A stretch of 64,000 bases of DNA, from the NCBI GenBank assembly GCA_038502055.1, contig JAXRKN010000045.1:4238501-4302500 (forward strand). Direction: 5' to 3'. The stretch comes from Tanytarsus gracilentus (lineage: Eukaryota > Arthropoda > Insecta > Diptera > Chironomidae). Positions 50,134-62,113 of this stretch are shown here, in pieces (position 1 is the stretch's first letter; every line of letters begins with the position of its first letter). The notes below the pieces were generated by a model. That model was not told the DNA's origin. It ran no database searches and saw nothing but the letters and a program-made list of their open reading frames with translations. Made by a program: the position numbers and the translations under genes.

Positions 50134-52434
50134 TTAGACAATGTAAAATCTCTCAGAACGTCGCTTGAGCATTGAAAACAATCCAATGAGCATTACCATC
50201 GAGATCAAAGCGATTAGGGAAATAATTGCCATCATTGAAACTTGAGACTTTTCCGTGTCGTTTAAGTGAAGACGATTTTCAGCGATTGTCATCTCTTCGG
50301 ATATCATGAGAGGAGCTTTAGAATTCTTTGACGAAATAGCGTCACGCAGCGTATCCAATACGCTCGAACCTTCTTCACTATCGTCACGAAAGGAATTCAA
50401 ATTTTGTCGCAGTTCATCGGAAAGTTTAATGCCATCGGACACGGTTGTGGCGAGGTCCTCGAAAGTGTCATAAATTGCCGTTATTGTCGCTTGTGTTTTA
50501 GCATCAATAAAGTCAGCGAGCATGTTTTCGATCTGGCGACCTTCCTCGGTAAATTTTCTCTCCATCGCGTCGTAAGGTAAAGTTAATCCATCGGGATGAT
50601 CCTTTTTCTTTACCTCGTGCGTTGTTGAATCCTTAAAAACAACATCGGTAAGCAAATTTACATGTTGAGTGTCAGCATTTTCAGAATTATTCTTGTTTTC
50701 CTCCGAACTTTCGTCGCTTTTGTCAACAACAATTTTCCTTGCCTTTACTTCGACGTCATCAATCTCCTCCTCCGATGATTTATCCTCAATTGATTTCTTC
50801 TCATTTTCTTTTTCTTCTTCACTCGAATTTACATCGACGGCATTTATCGCAATTTTCTCAGTCACAACTTCAGGCAAAGTACTTGTCATTGTAATGTCGA
50901 TGCTTTCTTTTGTTGTTGCTGTGTCATTAAGTTTCAATGATTTGCCGTAAATGCCGACAAACTCTAAAGTTTCGCGAAGAATTTCAACTTCCGCTTGAAC
51001 AATGTCTTCCACAGTTGGCCCTTCTTCTTCCTTAACTGGCTTGTTGTTGAAAAAGTGGTCGGATTCAGTGACTTCTTGACCTGGCTCATCTAAATCTTCG
51101 AGGGGAATTCCGTCGAATCCTGAAAGAAAAATCAAAATATATTAAAATTTTTAAATCTTAAATATTTAACGGTTAGTACAAAAAAACAATTTAAATTTTT
51201 CATATTGTGCAGCAATTAAAACATTAATCTTCAAATTTAAAACTAAATTTATTTAATTCTAAAATTTTAGAACAGAATTTTTTAAATTTTTACGATCTTA
51301 AAATATTTAGAACTAATTCTTGGACTTTTAAATTTAATTTTTTAGAACTTCTCATACTTTTCAAGTAATTTCCAACTTAAGCTTAAGACTCAGTTGAATT
51401 CTTCCGACTTCAATTAAAATTTTTTTAAATTCAAATGCTTTAATTAACGTACCTGCAAATTTATCGTTATTATCTGTCGTCGACACGACATCAGAACGTT
51501 CTTTTGCCTCTTCATTATTAACCTTCATAGAGTCTACATTTGAGCGTCCTTCTTCTTTCACTTCAGTCATTAATTTCACTGTGCTTAAACGATCATTATC
51601 CATTCTCGACTCAATTAAAGATCGTCCATTGTCACTTAATGACTCAATAATAGGAGTTGTCGTCTCAATTTCTACTCGGCTAACTCTATGACGATCTTTA
51701 GGGATGATTTCAATTGGATCAATGTCCATATTAACGACATTAATCACAGTGGTATGTTCATGAGCTTTAAGATCACCTTCAGACTCATAATTTATGTGCT
51801 CGAGCACCTCAACAATGTCGGGATTTATAACTAATTCATGATGTGCAAATACTTCATCGGGCAAGACTGTTGTGTACTCATGACTGTGGTCGTTGTGATG
51901 AACAAGTTGCTCCACCAAATGTGCTTGAATGTGTTCCTTCTCATGAATAGTCAATTTAGTTGCATTTTCAGGAATTTTCTTCGCATAATTTGGATCGTAT
52001 TCAGTGTCGTCTGATTCAGTCGTTGCCTCCTCGTCGACCGCAATTTGATGATTTTGCATTGCATTCGAAATTTCAAGCTCGAATTCCTTCTTAACGTCCG
52101 GATCTTCAATTTCGATTTTTTCAATCAGACTCTTTCCGCCTTCCTCAACATTCTCGACATCCTCCGAAATTTGTGAATTCCTCTTGCGCACATTCTGATT
52201 GTCATCGGTCGTTTTCATGTAAATCTCATCATAGCGCTCAATAAGCTCATGAAATGACTTTTCAGGCTCTACGGAAATTTCCGAATCGACAACGATGAGC
52301 GGATGTTCTGTTGTAAAATCGATTTCACTTATCACGATCGAATTTAATTTTTGATCATCGGCGCTTAAAATTGGAATGGCGAGTGATGCGGCGATTGTGA
52401 ACGCGAGCGTGAATACGTGGATGAGAAATCTCAT
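50134..52434 (-). CDS. Unrecognised acidic secreted/type I membrane protein, 655 aa, two exons
   Basis: Exon 1 is 52434-51453 and exon 2 is 51119-50134, joined through GTACGT...CAG with matching phase (982 + 986 nt, 655 codons and a stop). ATG 52434 is the first ATG of the frame and has an A-rich dipteran-type context. Residues 1 to about 20 form a signal peptide (MRFLIHVFTLAFTIAASLA). The body is Glu/Asp/Ser/Thr-rich and probably disordered. It has a basic RKR site at about 83-85, a His-rich stretch at about 164-199 and possible N-glycosylation sites (NAT, NDT, NSS). A single hydrophobic segment near the end (SMMAIISLIALISMVMLIGL) precedes a short basic tail, KRRSERFYIV. The topology suggests a large ectodomain with a tiny cytoplasmic tail. 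I do not recognise the family and assign no function. Confidence 0.85.
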
Positions 52435-52770
52435 TTTTTTGCACTTTTTCTCTCTTTCAATATGTATTTTTTTATAAAAACTTAAGGCACTCCTCACGAC
52501 TCAACTGTCAACTCGAGAATGACGACAACAAAAATTCTTCGACTCTCTTTGGAATGAAGCAAACCAGAATAAAAAAAAGTTACCTGCTGTTTTGTAATTT
52601 TCACGATGTCTCCAGAACAAAATAGACAAAAAGGAAATACTTAAATGTTTTAAGGGATTTAAGTGATTCTCATTAAACATTGTTTTAGTGATAAACGCAT
52701 TCTTAACTGCCACAAGAAGAGATTACCTCAATTACGTCACAAAATCCTCTTCTTCCTTTCGGTTCGAGTC

Positions 52771-52780
52771 TATTTTTATA
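52771..52780 (-). promoter_or_regulatory. Possible TATA box of the minus-strand membrane-protein gene
   Basis: On the minus strand TATAAAAATA lies about 340 bases before the ATG at 52434. A transcript starting about 30 bases further on would have a 5'UTR of roughly 300 bases, possibly with a small intron (a GTAACT donor follows CAGCAG near 52584). No clear initiator was seen. Confidence 0.35.
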
Positions 52781-53735
52781 CCTGGAGGTTATTGGTAGCA
52801 ATTATGTATGTACGGACAGTGGAGACTGGATGAAAGTGATAAAAATTTATGTGAAAAATATTCAGATTCCGCTTGAACTTGCGAGTCTTTGGGTGACACC
52901 ACGTGTATGAAATTAATTATTTAAAATTTATTAAATTTAAATAAAATTTTTAAAAAAATTATCAAATGAATTTTAAAAATTTTAAATTACCTTTCAGGTT
53001 TTAGCACCGCATCGAATCACATTATCTCAACTGTCCTTTTCTATTTACATCCTTTTTTCTAATTTACAGTAAAAATCCATAAAGCCCATTAAAAATCTCA
53101 AATTACATCACGATTGTGCCAAGATTTTATCATATCCCTTTTTACTTGTCGTTAAAAATAAATTTCAGCAATGTCTAATTGATTCCTTCAATATAAATGG
53201 CGTCGGCAATGTCCCAATTGTATAGTACTAAGCCAAAGGGTAATTGTAAGTAAGTTGTTTTAGTTATTGCTGCCATAAAGTGTAATAAAAGTTTATGATA
53301 GTTGTATGTAATGATGTTGATGCACTTGTCATTTCATTTTAAAGAAATATTAAAACCAACGTATTTGAAAAATTCAAAGTGTTCTGAAACCTTACATGAG
53401 AACCTTTTTTAGCAATTATTCCAGGAAATTTCTTTGTGAGCATTAAGTGATGAACAGAAAGTCCAATGACTGTTAAAGAATTTAATTTTCTAGTTATTTT
53501 TTTAATTTAAATTTAAATCAAAATTTTAAATCAATTTTAAATTTAAAAAACTGTTTAAAAAACTGTTTAAAAAATTAATTATGTTTCTATAAATAATTTA
53601 ATCAAAAAAATAAAAATTTAATTAATTAAGTCAAAAATTGCGCTACAGTCATCTCTCGCTCTTCACCCACAAATAACTAAAACCCGTCAAATTATCAATC
53701 CAACGTCATTTATTGTATGTTGGAACTTTTTAAAC
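52781..53735. other. Divergent intergenic region between the membrane-protein gene and calumenin
   Basis: About 1 kb of AT-rich sequence between two outward-facing promoters. I see no exon. It is the natural place for shared or separate upstream regulatory elements of both genes. Confidence 0.5.
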
Positions 53736-53874
53736 TATAAGTAAAATCCAGTCATTAGTCAAGTCAATCAGTACTTATTTAACTCAGAGCTACATTAAAC
53801 TATCAACCGGAGCACATTAAAATCAGAATCTCCATAGAACAATTAATAAAGAAGCGTTGTTCATTAATTATAAG
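53736..53874 (+). promoter_or_regulatory. Candidate core promoter and 5'UTR exon of calumenin
   Basis: A TATA-like TATAAGTA (53736-53743) is followed by an arthropod-type initiator ATCAGTA with its A at 53770. A non-coding exon would end at AAG/GTGAAT (53874/53875) and splice to the acceptor TTTCTAG at 54605-54611, 19 bases before the calumenin ATG. The acceptor is convincing; the transcription start is an inference. Confidence 0.4.
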
Positions 53875-54630
53875 GTGAATATCATATCATCTGTAAAAAG
53901 TTGAAATACTTTTTGTTTATTTGTTTTGATATCGGTAAAGGTGAGGGAGAATTTATTTAAAATATTCGTAAAAAGAGGTGAAAATTGATGGGTTGGATAT
54001 GACAAAAGATTTTGAAGTAAAAGCTGGTAGTTTTTAATTTTGAAAAAATAAATTTTAATTAATAATTTTTATACTTTTTGAAATTTAATTTAAAATTTCT
54101 ATTTTTTATTTCGTATGTTTTTCAATAAATTTGTCTAAAATTTTTAAAAAACATTTTTAGTTAAATTTTATTGAAAATATTTCAAAACCTCCACGTCAAA
54201 AAATATAAAAATTTTCTCTTCAAAAACCTCAAAAAACTTCTCACATCTTCCATCCAAAGCCTCCAAGAAAAATTCATCAAATCAATTCTTTTTCCATGTC
54301 TGATCCATAACTCCCACTGACTTTATACACATGAAAATATTCGAAAACATGTTTTAGCTCTTAACGATCTCCACATCTGTTTGAAGGCTTAGAACAAGAA
54401 GAAAAAAAATTCATTTTTATCCACATAACATCGTCAATTGATGTTCAGCATTTGTTCCGTTCTTTTGCATTTCTCGAAATTTTCATAAAACAGCCGCGAG
54501 TTCATTGAAATTATATGGGTTATTTAGAGCATCATGGACGCACTTTGCGATAAGCATGCGAGAGCGTAGAAAATATTTCCGTGTCAACTAATTTTTAAAT
54601 TCTATTTCTAGAACATTCTATTTAAAAACC

Positions 54631-55937
54631 ATGGAAATTAAACGAGAGATTTTTCTCTCCATCGTGACACTACTTATTATCTCACAAGTCACTGCCAGTG
54701 CCGTTCCTAAATCGGATGAAGTCAAAAGAGTTCTTGATCATGATTTCGCACAACACATTGGAGGCGATGAACCACACAGCAAACAGTACGATCATGAACA
54801 ATTTTTAGGCGAAGATCAAGCGAAAACTTTCGATCAACTTCAACCTGAGGAGAGTCGAAGGCGATTAGGGTAAGAATAAAGTTTCTTGTTTCAAATTTCA
54901 CATTCATTCGTTGCGATTCATTTTTTATGCATCATTAAACGTCTAGTGAAAAAAATGCAGTTTATGAGCGATTTAATATGAGTGAAAAAATATTTTGTTC
55001 TTGCGGTAATTTTAATAAGATTCATTAAAACAATTTTTAAATTTTAATTCAACCCAAACTTATTGCAAGGAAAAGATAAAAATTTCCCTCGGAAATGAAT
55101 AATTTTCACATTATTTCTTCTCTATTTAATTTTAGTGTAATTGTCGACAAGATAGACACAAATAAAGATGGCTTCGTAGATTTAAGTGAACTTAAAGCGT
55201 GGATTCAATTTACACAGCGTCGCTACATTCAAGATGATGTCGAGCGTCAGTGGCGATCACACAATCCAGAAAACAACAGCACAATCCAGTGGGACAGTTA
55301 CCGTAAGAATGTGTATGGATTTATGGATGAAATGGATCCAACTGATCTTGAGAGTGAGGATAATGGATTTTCTTATAAAAAAATGCTAGCACGCGATAGA
55401 AGACGATGGAGTGTTGCGGATCGTGATGGCGATGATGCTCTCAGTAAATCTGAATTCACTGATTTCCTTCATCCTGAAGAATCCACATGGATGCGTGATA
55501 TTGTTGTGTCTGAGACGGTTGATGACATCGATAAAGATAATGACGGAAAAGTTTCAGTTGAAGAGTACATCGGTGACATGTATAGAGCATCCGATGAACA
55601 AGAAGAGGAACCTGAGTGGGTGAAACATGAACGCGAAACTTTTGCAACATTCAGAGATAAGGACAAGGATGGATATTTGAATAATGAGGAAGTTAAAGAC
55701 TGGATCATCCCTCATGACTTTGACCATGCTGAGGCTGAGAGCAAGCACTTAATTTATGAAGCTGACAATGACTCAGACGAAAAATTAACCAAAGAAGAAA
55801 TACTCAATAAATATGACGTGTTTGTCGGAAGTCAGGCGACTGATTTTGGTAAGCTAAAATTTCATTTTATTTATTTTTTAAATTAATATCTTTATTTCTT
55901 ATTAGGCGAAGCTCTCGTAAGACATGACGAATTTTAA
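54631..55937 (+). CDS. scf: Calumenin/SCF-type CREC family ER calcium-binding protein, 327 aa
   Basis: Soluble calcium-binding protein of the secretory pathway, a chaperone-like regulator in the ER lumen. Exons are 54631-54869, 55136-55848 and 55906-55937, in phase and with GT-AG borders. Residues 1 to about 24 are a signal peptide (IFLSIVTLLIISQVTA). Six EF-hand positions follow: DTNKDGFVDLSE at 87-98, a degenerate second at 123-134, and loops at 175-186, 212-223, 254-265 and 290-301. The sixth lacks the usual central glycine. An NNST glycosylation site falls in the second hand. The last exon encodes only EALVRHDEF plus a split codon, placing the HDEF retention signal on its own 32-nt coding exon. 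Length and six hands fit the CREC family; calumenin rather than reticulocalbin is favoured by HDEF. The ATG lies in AAAACCATGG context. Confidence 0.95.
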
Positions 55938-57891
55938 ATCGCAACCAACATTTTTAAAAAGCCAGTTGATCAACTCTAATATTAATTACTAAGTGAATAA
56001 GAAGAAAAATATTCTTTGATATATAAAGTTAGGGTGCTTAACGATTGTATTAACAAATGAAAATATTTTTGATAAGAAAGAAATCTAGATGAAAAAGTTT
56101 TCCATGTGGCACAAAACGGAAAAATATTGAGTTAGAGTTTAAAAAGTTTCTTTTAATTGAATCTCAGAGAAATAATTTTAAAGAGATTTTATGAGATATT
56201 AAAATGAGTTGCTGTGCATGAAATTGAGAAAGGAAAGTGTTAAAACTTTTGCTTAAATAATTTTCATGCCTCTTCGAATGAGTTTGGTTACTTTCAAGTT
56301 GAATGTTTCAGGAAATTTTAACGTCTTTTTTGAAAATAATTTAGATAACTAAATTTTGAGATTTAACAAACAATATCTTTCAAACTTCATTCAAATTGCT
56401 CAAACCGATAAGAAAAAAATGCAAATTCCAATTAATTTAAATGACGGCTTTTATTTCATTCAGAGAAAAAATTCCTTTTCTGATTCAATTGTCTCATAAT
56501 TTCCAGCAATCATCTCGTCGCATATTATTTTAATTTAATTTAATAGTTCAAATTGCACACTTTAAGAAATCAAGAGAGATGTCAGAAGAAAAAAGAAAAT
56601 CGTGCCAAAGGAAAAAAAGATTTGAAATTCTTTAATTAAAAAAGTTTTTTCTATTTTCTAACTAATTAATTCGATGTCATTCTTAATTTTATGCTTTTTT
56701 TAATTCTGCGATCCAAAACTCGAATCGAGGAAAAATTTTGAATGGCTAAAAATACCAATTTTTATAATTGAATAAATTCATGTGTAGCAATAACAATGAA
56801 AATAAATTTTATGACTTCCACAGCATCTTTTTTTGGCGCATAAATCATCGAGAAATTTCGCAAAATGTTTCCAAAACATTTCACCTTCGCTGTTGAATTG
56901 AATTGCTTGGAAAATGAGAAAAAGCTTTGAGTCGTGAATGGAATTCAACAAGTTCTTCGAAAGTGAGTGTGAAAATCGCTTTGATTTTATCTGTGAATTT
57001 TCTTAGAAGAACAAACTCGCATAATTGTTAGGATGAAAAGATCCTCTGAGAAATTTAAGCTCTTCGAGGGGTTTCCATGAAAATTCAAAGTGAATTCAAA
57101 AATATTTGAGTTGGAATTTTTAAAAATAAGTTCTTGGAAAAAATTAATAAGATGAAAAATTTCACAAACATGGAATGTATGAAATTAATTAAACTATGTT
57201 CCTCGAATTTTTTTAATTAATTTTAAATTATTTTAAAAAAGCTTGGCTGTAAAATATTCGATACCTATCACTTTGTAAATACTAATACTAAAAACCTTTA
57301 CTGTAAAATATTCCAAATTTAAAAATCTATTTCTGATTCCCATGAATGAAGTTCACTTAAACTTTCTCCAAACATCCGCAAAGTTAATTCTTATTTAAAT
57401 TTTAAAGAATTCTCATCCTTTTTGTCCTTCTCGCTTGATTCCAATTTCTTCCGCCACATAAAAAATTTTGTATGCGAATGTTAAGGAACTTATTCCTTCA
57501 GCTGTGTCTCCGCATGATGCTATGCATGCTGAAGATATAAAGACGAAAGATATCTTAAAAAGAAAAAGGACATCGAGTAAATTTTCAGCAAGCCGCAGTA
57601 TCATTCACAAAAACCGACCATAAATAATAAAAGAAAAGTCATTAAATTCGGAAAATTCTGTGCGATGATATCGAATGAAAACGAGGAGTTGGAATTTTTA
57701 CGAGCTCAATTACTGTTATTAGGAATTTAATTTGATATGAAGTGAGTCGAGGCGAGAGAGGAAAGCAGTACGGAGAGGGGACAAAGCCAGCAATGTGAAT
57801 GATGTGTGCGTGTGTGATGGAATGAAGAGAATGAGATAATTTTGCAAAGTGAAAGGAGCCGAGGATCTCATGTGTGAAAATTTCTCCGTGT
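55938..57891. other. Intergenic stretch downstream of calumenin
   Basis: Starts with probable calumenin 3'UTR. Otherwise AT-rich sequence with no recognisable gene; the short frames present show no family resemblance. Confidence 0.55.
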
Positions 57892-57899
57892 GTCCCAAT

Positions 57900-58930
57900 T
57901 AGGGATCCTCACGGGGTCCCCGGGGACGGGGATCCCCGGGGATCCCCGTTGTCTTTCCCCGTCCCCGTCCCCGGATTTTTGACGGGGAATCCCCGGGGAA
58001 AAATTTAGTAGTAAACTTAAGTGAAAGACAAATTTTGAGGCTAAAATATTTGAAAAAAATTAATTTCAAAATATAAGTTTTCCATTTCTAAATAAAACAT
58101 CATCAACATATTGATTGAAGCTCATAATAAAATCAAATAATTGAACAATTTATCACAAAAATTACTCAAGTATAGCCTATTTTAATTTGCAGAATTAATT
58201 AATTCTAGTTTTAAAAATTTATTGGCGATTGTCAGAAATCTTCTTTTAATCATATCTTTAAGTGTTTTTAGTTTTTTTAAAAATACTTTAATTACAGTTA
58301 AAGTTATGAAAATATTATGAACAAAGGAGAGTTTCAAAATAGACATGTGGTGATGGATAAAAAAAATTAGAACGAGAAATTTCTTATTCAGCGCTTGATT
58401 TTCTTTAATTAATATTAAAAATAATTAACTTCACCTAAAGAATGCCTAAATTTTTTTATTTCAATTTTCAAAGTTTTTTTAAGAGTCAGTAATAGTGTAA
58501 ACAAAAAACTTTGAAAACATAAAAAAAAAATTAACGCATTCTTAAGATGACATTAACTTTAATATTAATTGAATAAAAATGAATTGGAAAAGTATTTTTA
58601 AGAATTTTTAACTTCAATATTTATAGGGAAAATTAAGCGCTGAATAAAAAGTTACTAACTCTTAACATTTTTAAATCGTGTGCATTTAATTTTTTTGCCA
58701 TTTTGCATTGTAATTTTTGCATAAATGAATTATTTTTTTGTAACAGTATTTATTTGAAGTCTTAAAATGAAAAAAAATCATATTTAGTCTTTAACTTTAA
58801 ATTTTTTTAGGATTTTTGGGTTAAAAACGGTCTGTTCGTCCCCGTCCCCGTCCCCGGGGATCCCCGGGGAAGAGCGTTTTCATCCCCGGGGTCCCCGAAA
58901 TCCCATTCCCCGGGGAATCGAGGATCCCTA
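57900..58930. mobile_element. hAT-like non-autonomous element with GC-rich palindromic ends, 1031 bp
   Basis: Bounded by a perfect 8-bp duplication GTCCCAAT (57892-57899 and 58931-58938). The terminal inverted repeat is TAGGGATCCTC (57900-57910, complement at 58920-58930). Just inside lie arrays of GGGGATCCCC, CCCCGGGG and GTCCCCGTCCCC motifs (57913-58006 and 58838-58915), the most GC-rich sequence in the window. The interior of about 830 bp is AT-rich and shows no transposase. Duplication length and ends fit hAT. Confidence 0.88.
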
Positions 58931-58938
58931 GTCCCAAT

Positions 58939-60114
58939 GTAATAAAAAAAAGAGACGCAAGAAAAAAAGGAGATGAGGAAATTTGTCAACTTAATCGCTT
59001 CACACACATACACACACGCCTCTTTTTTGTTATTTACGAAAATTTAATTTTCTTTTATGGCTTATCATCATCGCATAAAAATAATAATAATGTGAAAGTG
59101 GAAAAACGGAGGAAAATTGGGTGCTATTCTTTGGTGGTTTGAAAAGAGCTACTCGATAAGATTATCGTCAACATTATTTTGCGCTATTTTTTTAAATCCT
59201 TTTAATTTCAACTAAAATAATTAATTTACATTTTCCAACCCTTCAATTTTACACTCTGACGACATAAAAATGCCAAAAAGCATTAAATTAAAAACACGAG
59301 AGCGGAAATCAACAACCAGCAAAAAATTGCGAAAATATGTTGTTTTTTAATTAAATCAAAATCAGAAATGCCTTTTTCGCTCTTGCAAAAAAACAACAGA
59401 GTGAATGAGAATAATAAAAAATCATCATCATTTTAATCCGCAATTTAATTTAATTTAATTTCTCCCCATTTTCATTTTCTCACTCTTCTTCCTTTTTAAT
59501 CGCTCTTAGGTATGAGGTGGTTGCAACCGTATGGCAATACACACATAATATAATGACTAAATAAAACCAAAAAGCGCTCGTTATACTCTGCTACTGTTTT
59601 CGCAGTCAAAAAGTGGGTGGCGGGCAGATCATTATAATATTTTTTAATTACACCGCGTCGAAAAAAAAAACTGAGAGGAAGATGATGGAATGAAATGATG
59701 CTGCGCTGCAGGGCTTTTGATTCTTTTTCTGTATCTGTGTGTAAACAGAAATCATTACGCTAATGGACTGCGAAATTAAATAAAGAGCAGCACAGCATCC
59801 CTGCAAGTTCGCATGTTGAAGCAAGATAATTAAATTTTTTTGTGAATAAATTTTTAATGACCACAAGCAGAACTCAATTATAAAGAGAGAAAGAAGGGAA
59901 GGAAAATTCATCTTTGTGGATGTTTTTTGTGGTTGGTCTTTTTGTTAAGAATCGAATCAATTTTAATATTTGAGGATAAAAAATGTTTAAATCTAGATTA
60001 ATAAAAATTTATTTCCACAGACGTCAGAATTCTGTAATCACGTGCAAATATCATCCTCATAATGACGAGCATTAGCTCGATGACAGCGTAGTAGCATCAA
60101 TATTCATCAATATA
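58939..60114. other. Intergenic stretch, no visible gene
   Basis: AT-rich sequence with no exon I can support. A pyrimidine tract with TTAG/GTATGA at 59508-59510 was considered as a splice site and rejected. Confidence 0.5.
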
Positions 60115-60205
60115 ATGTCATCATCAGACGACGTGCCGCTGCAAGCAATTTCATACTCCAAAGCTGTGTTCCCTCATCAACAGCAGCAATATCATCAGCA
60201 GTCGA
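60115..60205 (+). CDS. Candidate first coding exon of an unidentified gene, partial
   Basis: From ATG 60115 the frame reads MSSSDDVPLQAISYSKAVFP followed by a Gln/His run, with codon use that is less AT-biased than the surroundings. A GTAAAA donor at 60206 would end the exon in phase 1. Beyond it the frame degrades into pyrimidine-rich, intron-like sequence. About 200 bases on, after a good acceptor (TTCTTCAG, 60396-60403), a frame encodes a hydrophobic segment VGLAIISLLISLMVIASIVL, but its phase does not fit this donor. The two may belong to one small membrane protein with an unseen exon, or be unrelated. No family recognised. Confidence 0.3.
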
Positions 60206-62113
60206 GTAAAAGCGAGCAGCTTTTATTTTTAATTAAAAAACTTCGTTTTATTCATCTTATTGTTCCATTCTCCTCTCATTGTCTTTTTCTTCTTATTCTC
60301 GCCTCAGCGGGAGCAAAAAGGGGAGAAAATATGTCTTGAGACTTGCAGAAATTACTTTTATTTAATTTTCCCTTTTTCTCGCATTTCCACTCTATTTTTT
60401 CTTCAGGTTGGACTTGCGATTATCTCACTGCTCATTTCATTAATGGTTATTGCTAGTATCGTATTAAAATTCAATGAAACTTTTTTCTCCTTTTTTGCCG
60501 CCCACCCAACATCCGGCATCTCTCTCTCTCTCTCGCCCTATCTCCGTTGCCAAATCTAAATTAATTAAGCAGACGAAAAAATCTCATTAACGTAAATAAT
60601 AATTAGTTTCTCGCTTTTCGAGGAGAGTGAGTGAAGAAGGTTGCTTCCTATTTGCTTTATTGCAAGATTTTTCTATTGTGTGTTAATGTCTTCACTGGAT
60701 TAGGGATTAGCAATGTGGATTTTTATAAATGAGGAAATATTGAATTAAGAAGTTAAAATAATTAATATTTTTTTTTCAAAAAAAGAGTTTATAGATTTTT
60801 ATGTTGTTAATTTAATTTTGCTATATAGGAAAAATTATCAAAAATTCGGGGTCGTTTATAAATTACGTTAAATGAATTTTTAAATTTAAATTTTTTGTGT
60901 TGCAATTATTTGAGGTTGATTTCAAAATTAATTTTTATTTATTTTTTAAACATGACTTAATTTACAATTGACCCGAAACAAAATTTAAATAAATATTTTA
61001 AACAAAAAAATTAACTTTAAATATTCATAAATAATTTTTTTACTTCTATGTGCATGAATCAAAGACAATTGCTCGAGAAAAAAAGAAGAGGAAAAATCAT
61101 GAAGAAGAAAAATTAATTTTCCGCTCATTTTATTACAAGTCGAAATCAAGTTAAGGCTGAAATAAGAGCGGAATGAGATGAGGGGCGGCAATGAGAAAGA
61201 AAATGGAAAAAGTTTTGTGTTCTCATACCAGTTTGACTCTATCGCTCACACCTCTACCACTCATCTCCGCTTTCATCAAGATGAAAATGTTGCCACACGC
61301 TGGCGAGAGAGAGGGGGGAGGTTGGCAGTTGAGTGGGAGAGAAATGTGGTGAAAAATACGCTTGCATCCAACGCCAGCGTCTAATTAAAAATTATAATTG
61401 GAAATTGTAAGAGAGTGTAATTAAAATTAATTAATTATAATGGTTGCGATGAGTTCATTGTGTAAGAAGAGCGGAGGAGTGTAATGGAGCTTTAGATTCT
61501 GAAGAAGATGAGAGAGAGAAAAATTTCAATTATTTTTCGGGTGAGAAATTTCTAATTATTTTTCTCTTGATTCTTCATCTCATTCTGAAGATCTTCTTCT
61601 TATTTATGTTTTGACTCATTCCACGAAGCATATTAAGTTCACTTACTTGAACTTTAATTAAACTCATTTCCTTTTTTTCTGAGAGATTTATTCAAATAAA
61701 TGTTTTAATTTTAAACTTTTTAAAATAATTTTTTTAATTTTTTTACATCAATTAAATTTTTTAAATACTAAAAGTGACAATCCACTCAATTTGGCCACTT
61801 GTCAATTGATAAAACCAATTTTCCGCCTTTTTCAGCCTCGCCACATTGTTCTTAAATCCTCCCAAAAATATTGCCATATTTTTATCATATACGTCATCAC
61901 TTTGATTGACATTTGAATTAATTTCCAGTCGAGTTTCGCGGCAGGCATCCAAAAAAAACTTTTTTAATTAAAATGATGATAGCTCAATCTCAAATATAAT
62001 ATTTTTCGTGCGTACTTTTGTGGTTTGGGTGCATAGAGGATTTTACGATGTGTTAAATAACCACTTGTGGATTCACACGAAAAAAATATAAAAAATTGCA
62101 TATATGCATGACG
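60206..62113. other. Stretch between the candidate exon and BBS1
   Basis: Contains the possible membrane-segment exon at about 60404-60475 and a short less AT-rich block at about 61175-61385 that I cannot assign. The rest is AT-rich, with no recognisable gene. Confidence 0.4.

Noticed and set aside
52435..52497. Longer N-terminus of the minus-strand membrane protein
   Set aside because: The frame begins with GTG, not ATG. Starting at 52434 puts the signal peptide at the N-terminus.
52758..52771. GGTTCGAGTCT as a tRNA B-box
   Set aside because: No matching A-box or cloverleaf could be drawn upstream.
58807..59013. Minus-strand frame rich in Gly, Pro and Asp
   Set aside because: It is a translation of the CCCCGGGG array at the right end of the hAT-like element.
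59461..59516. Pyrimidine tract with TTAG fused to GTATGA, a third possible ratchet point
   Set aside because: The donor part is weak (GTATGA), the site is outside any long intron I can define, and BBS1 has its own start exon at 62161.
61178..61384. 68-codon frame before BBS1
   Set aside because: It has no family resemblance, no splice signals that fit BBS1, and the BBS1 start is explained by 62161-62171.
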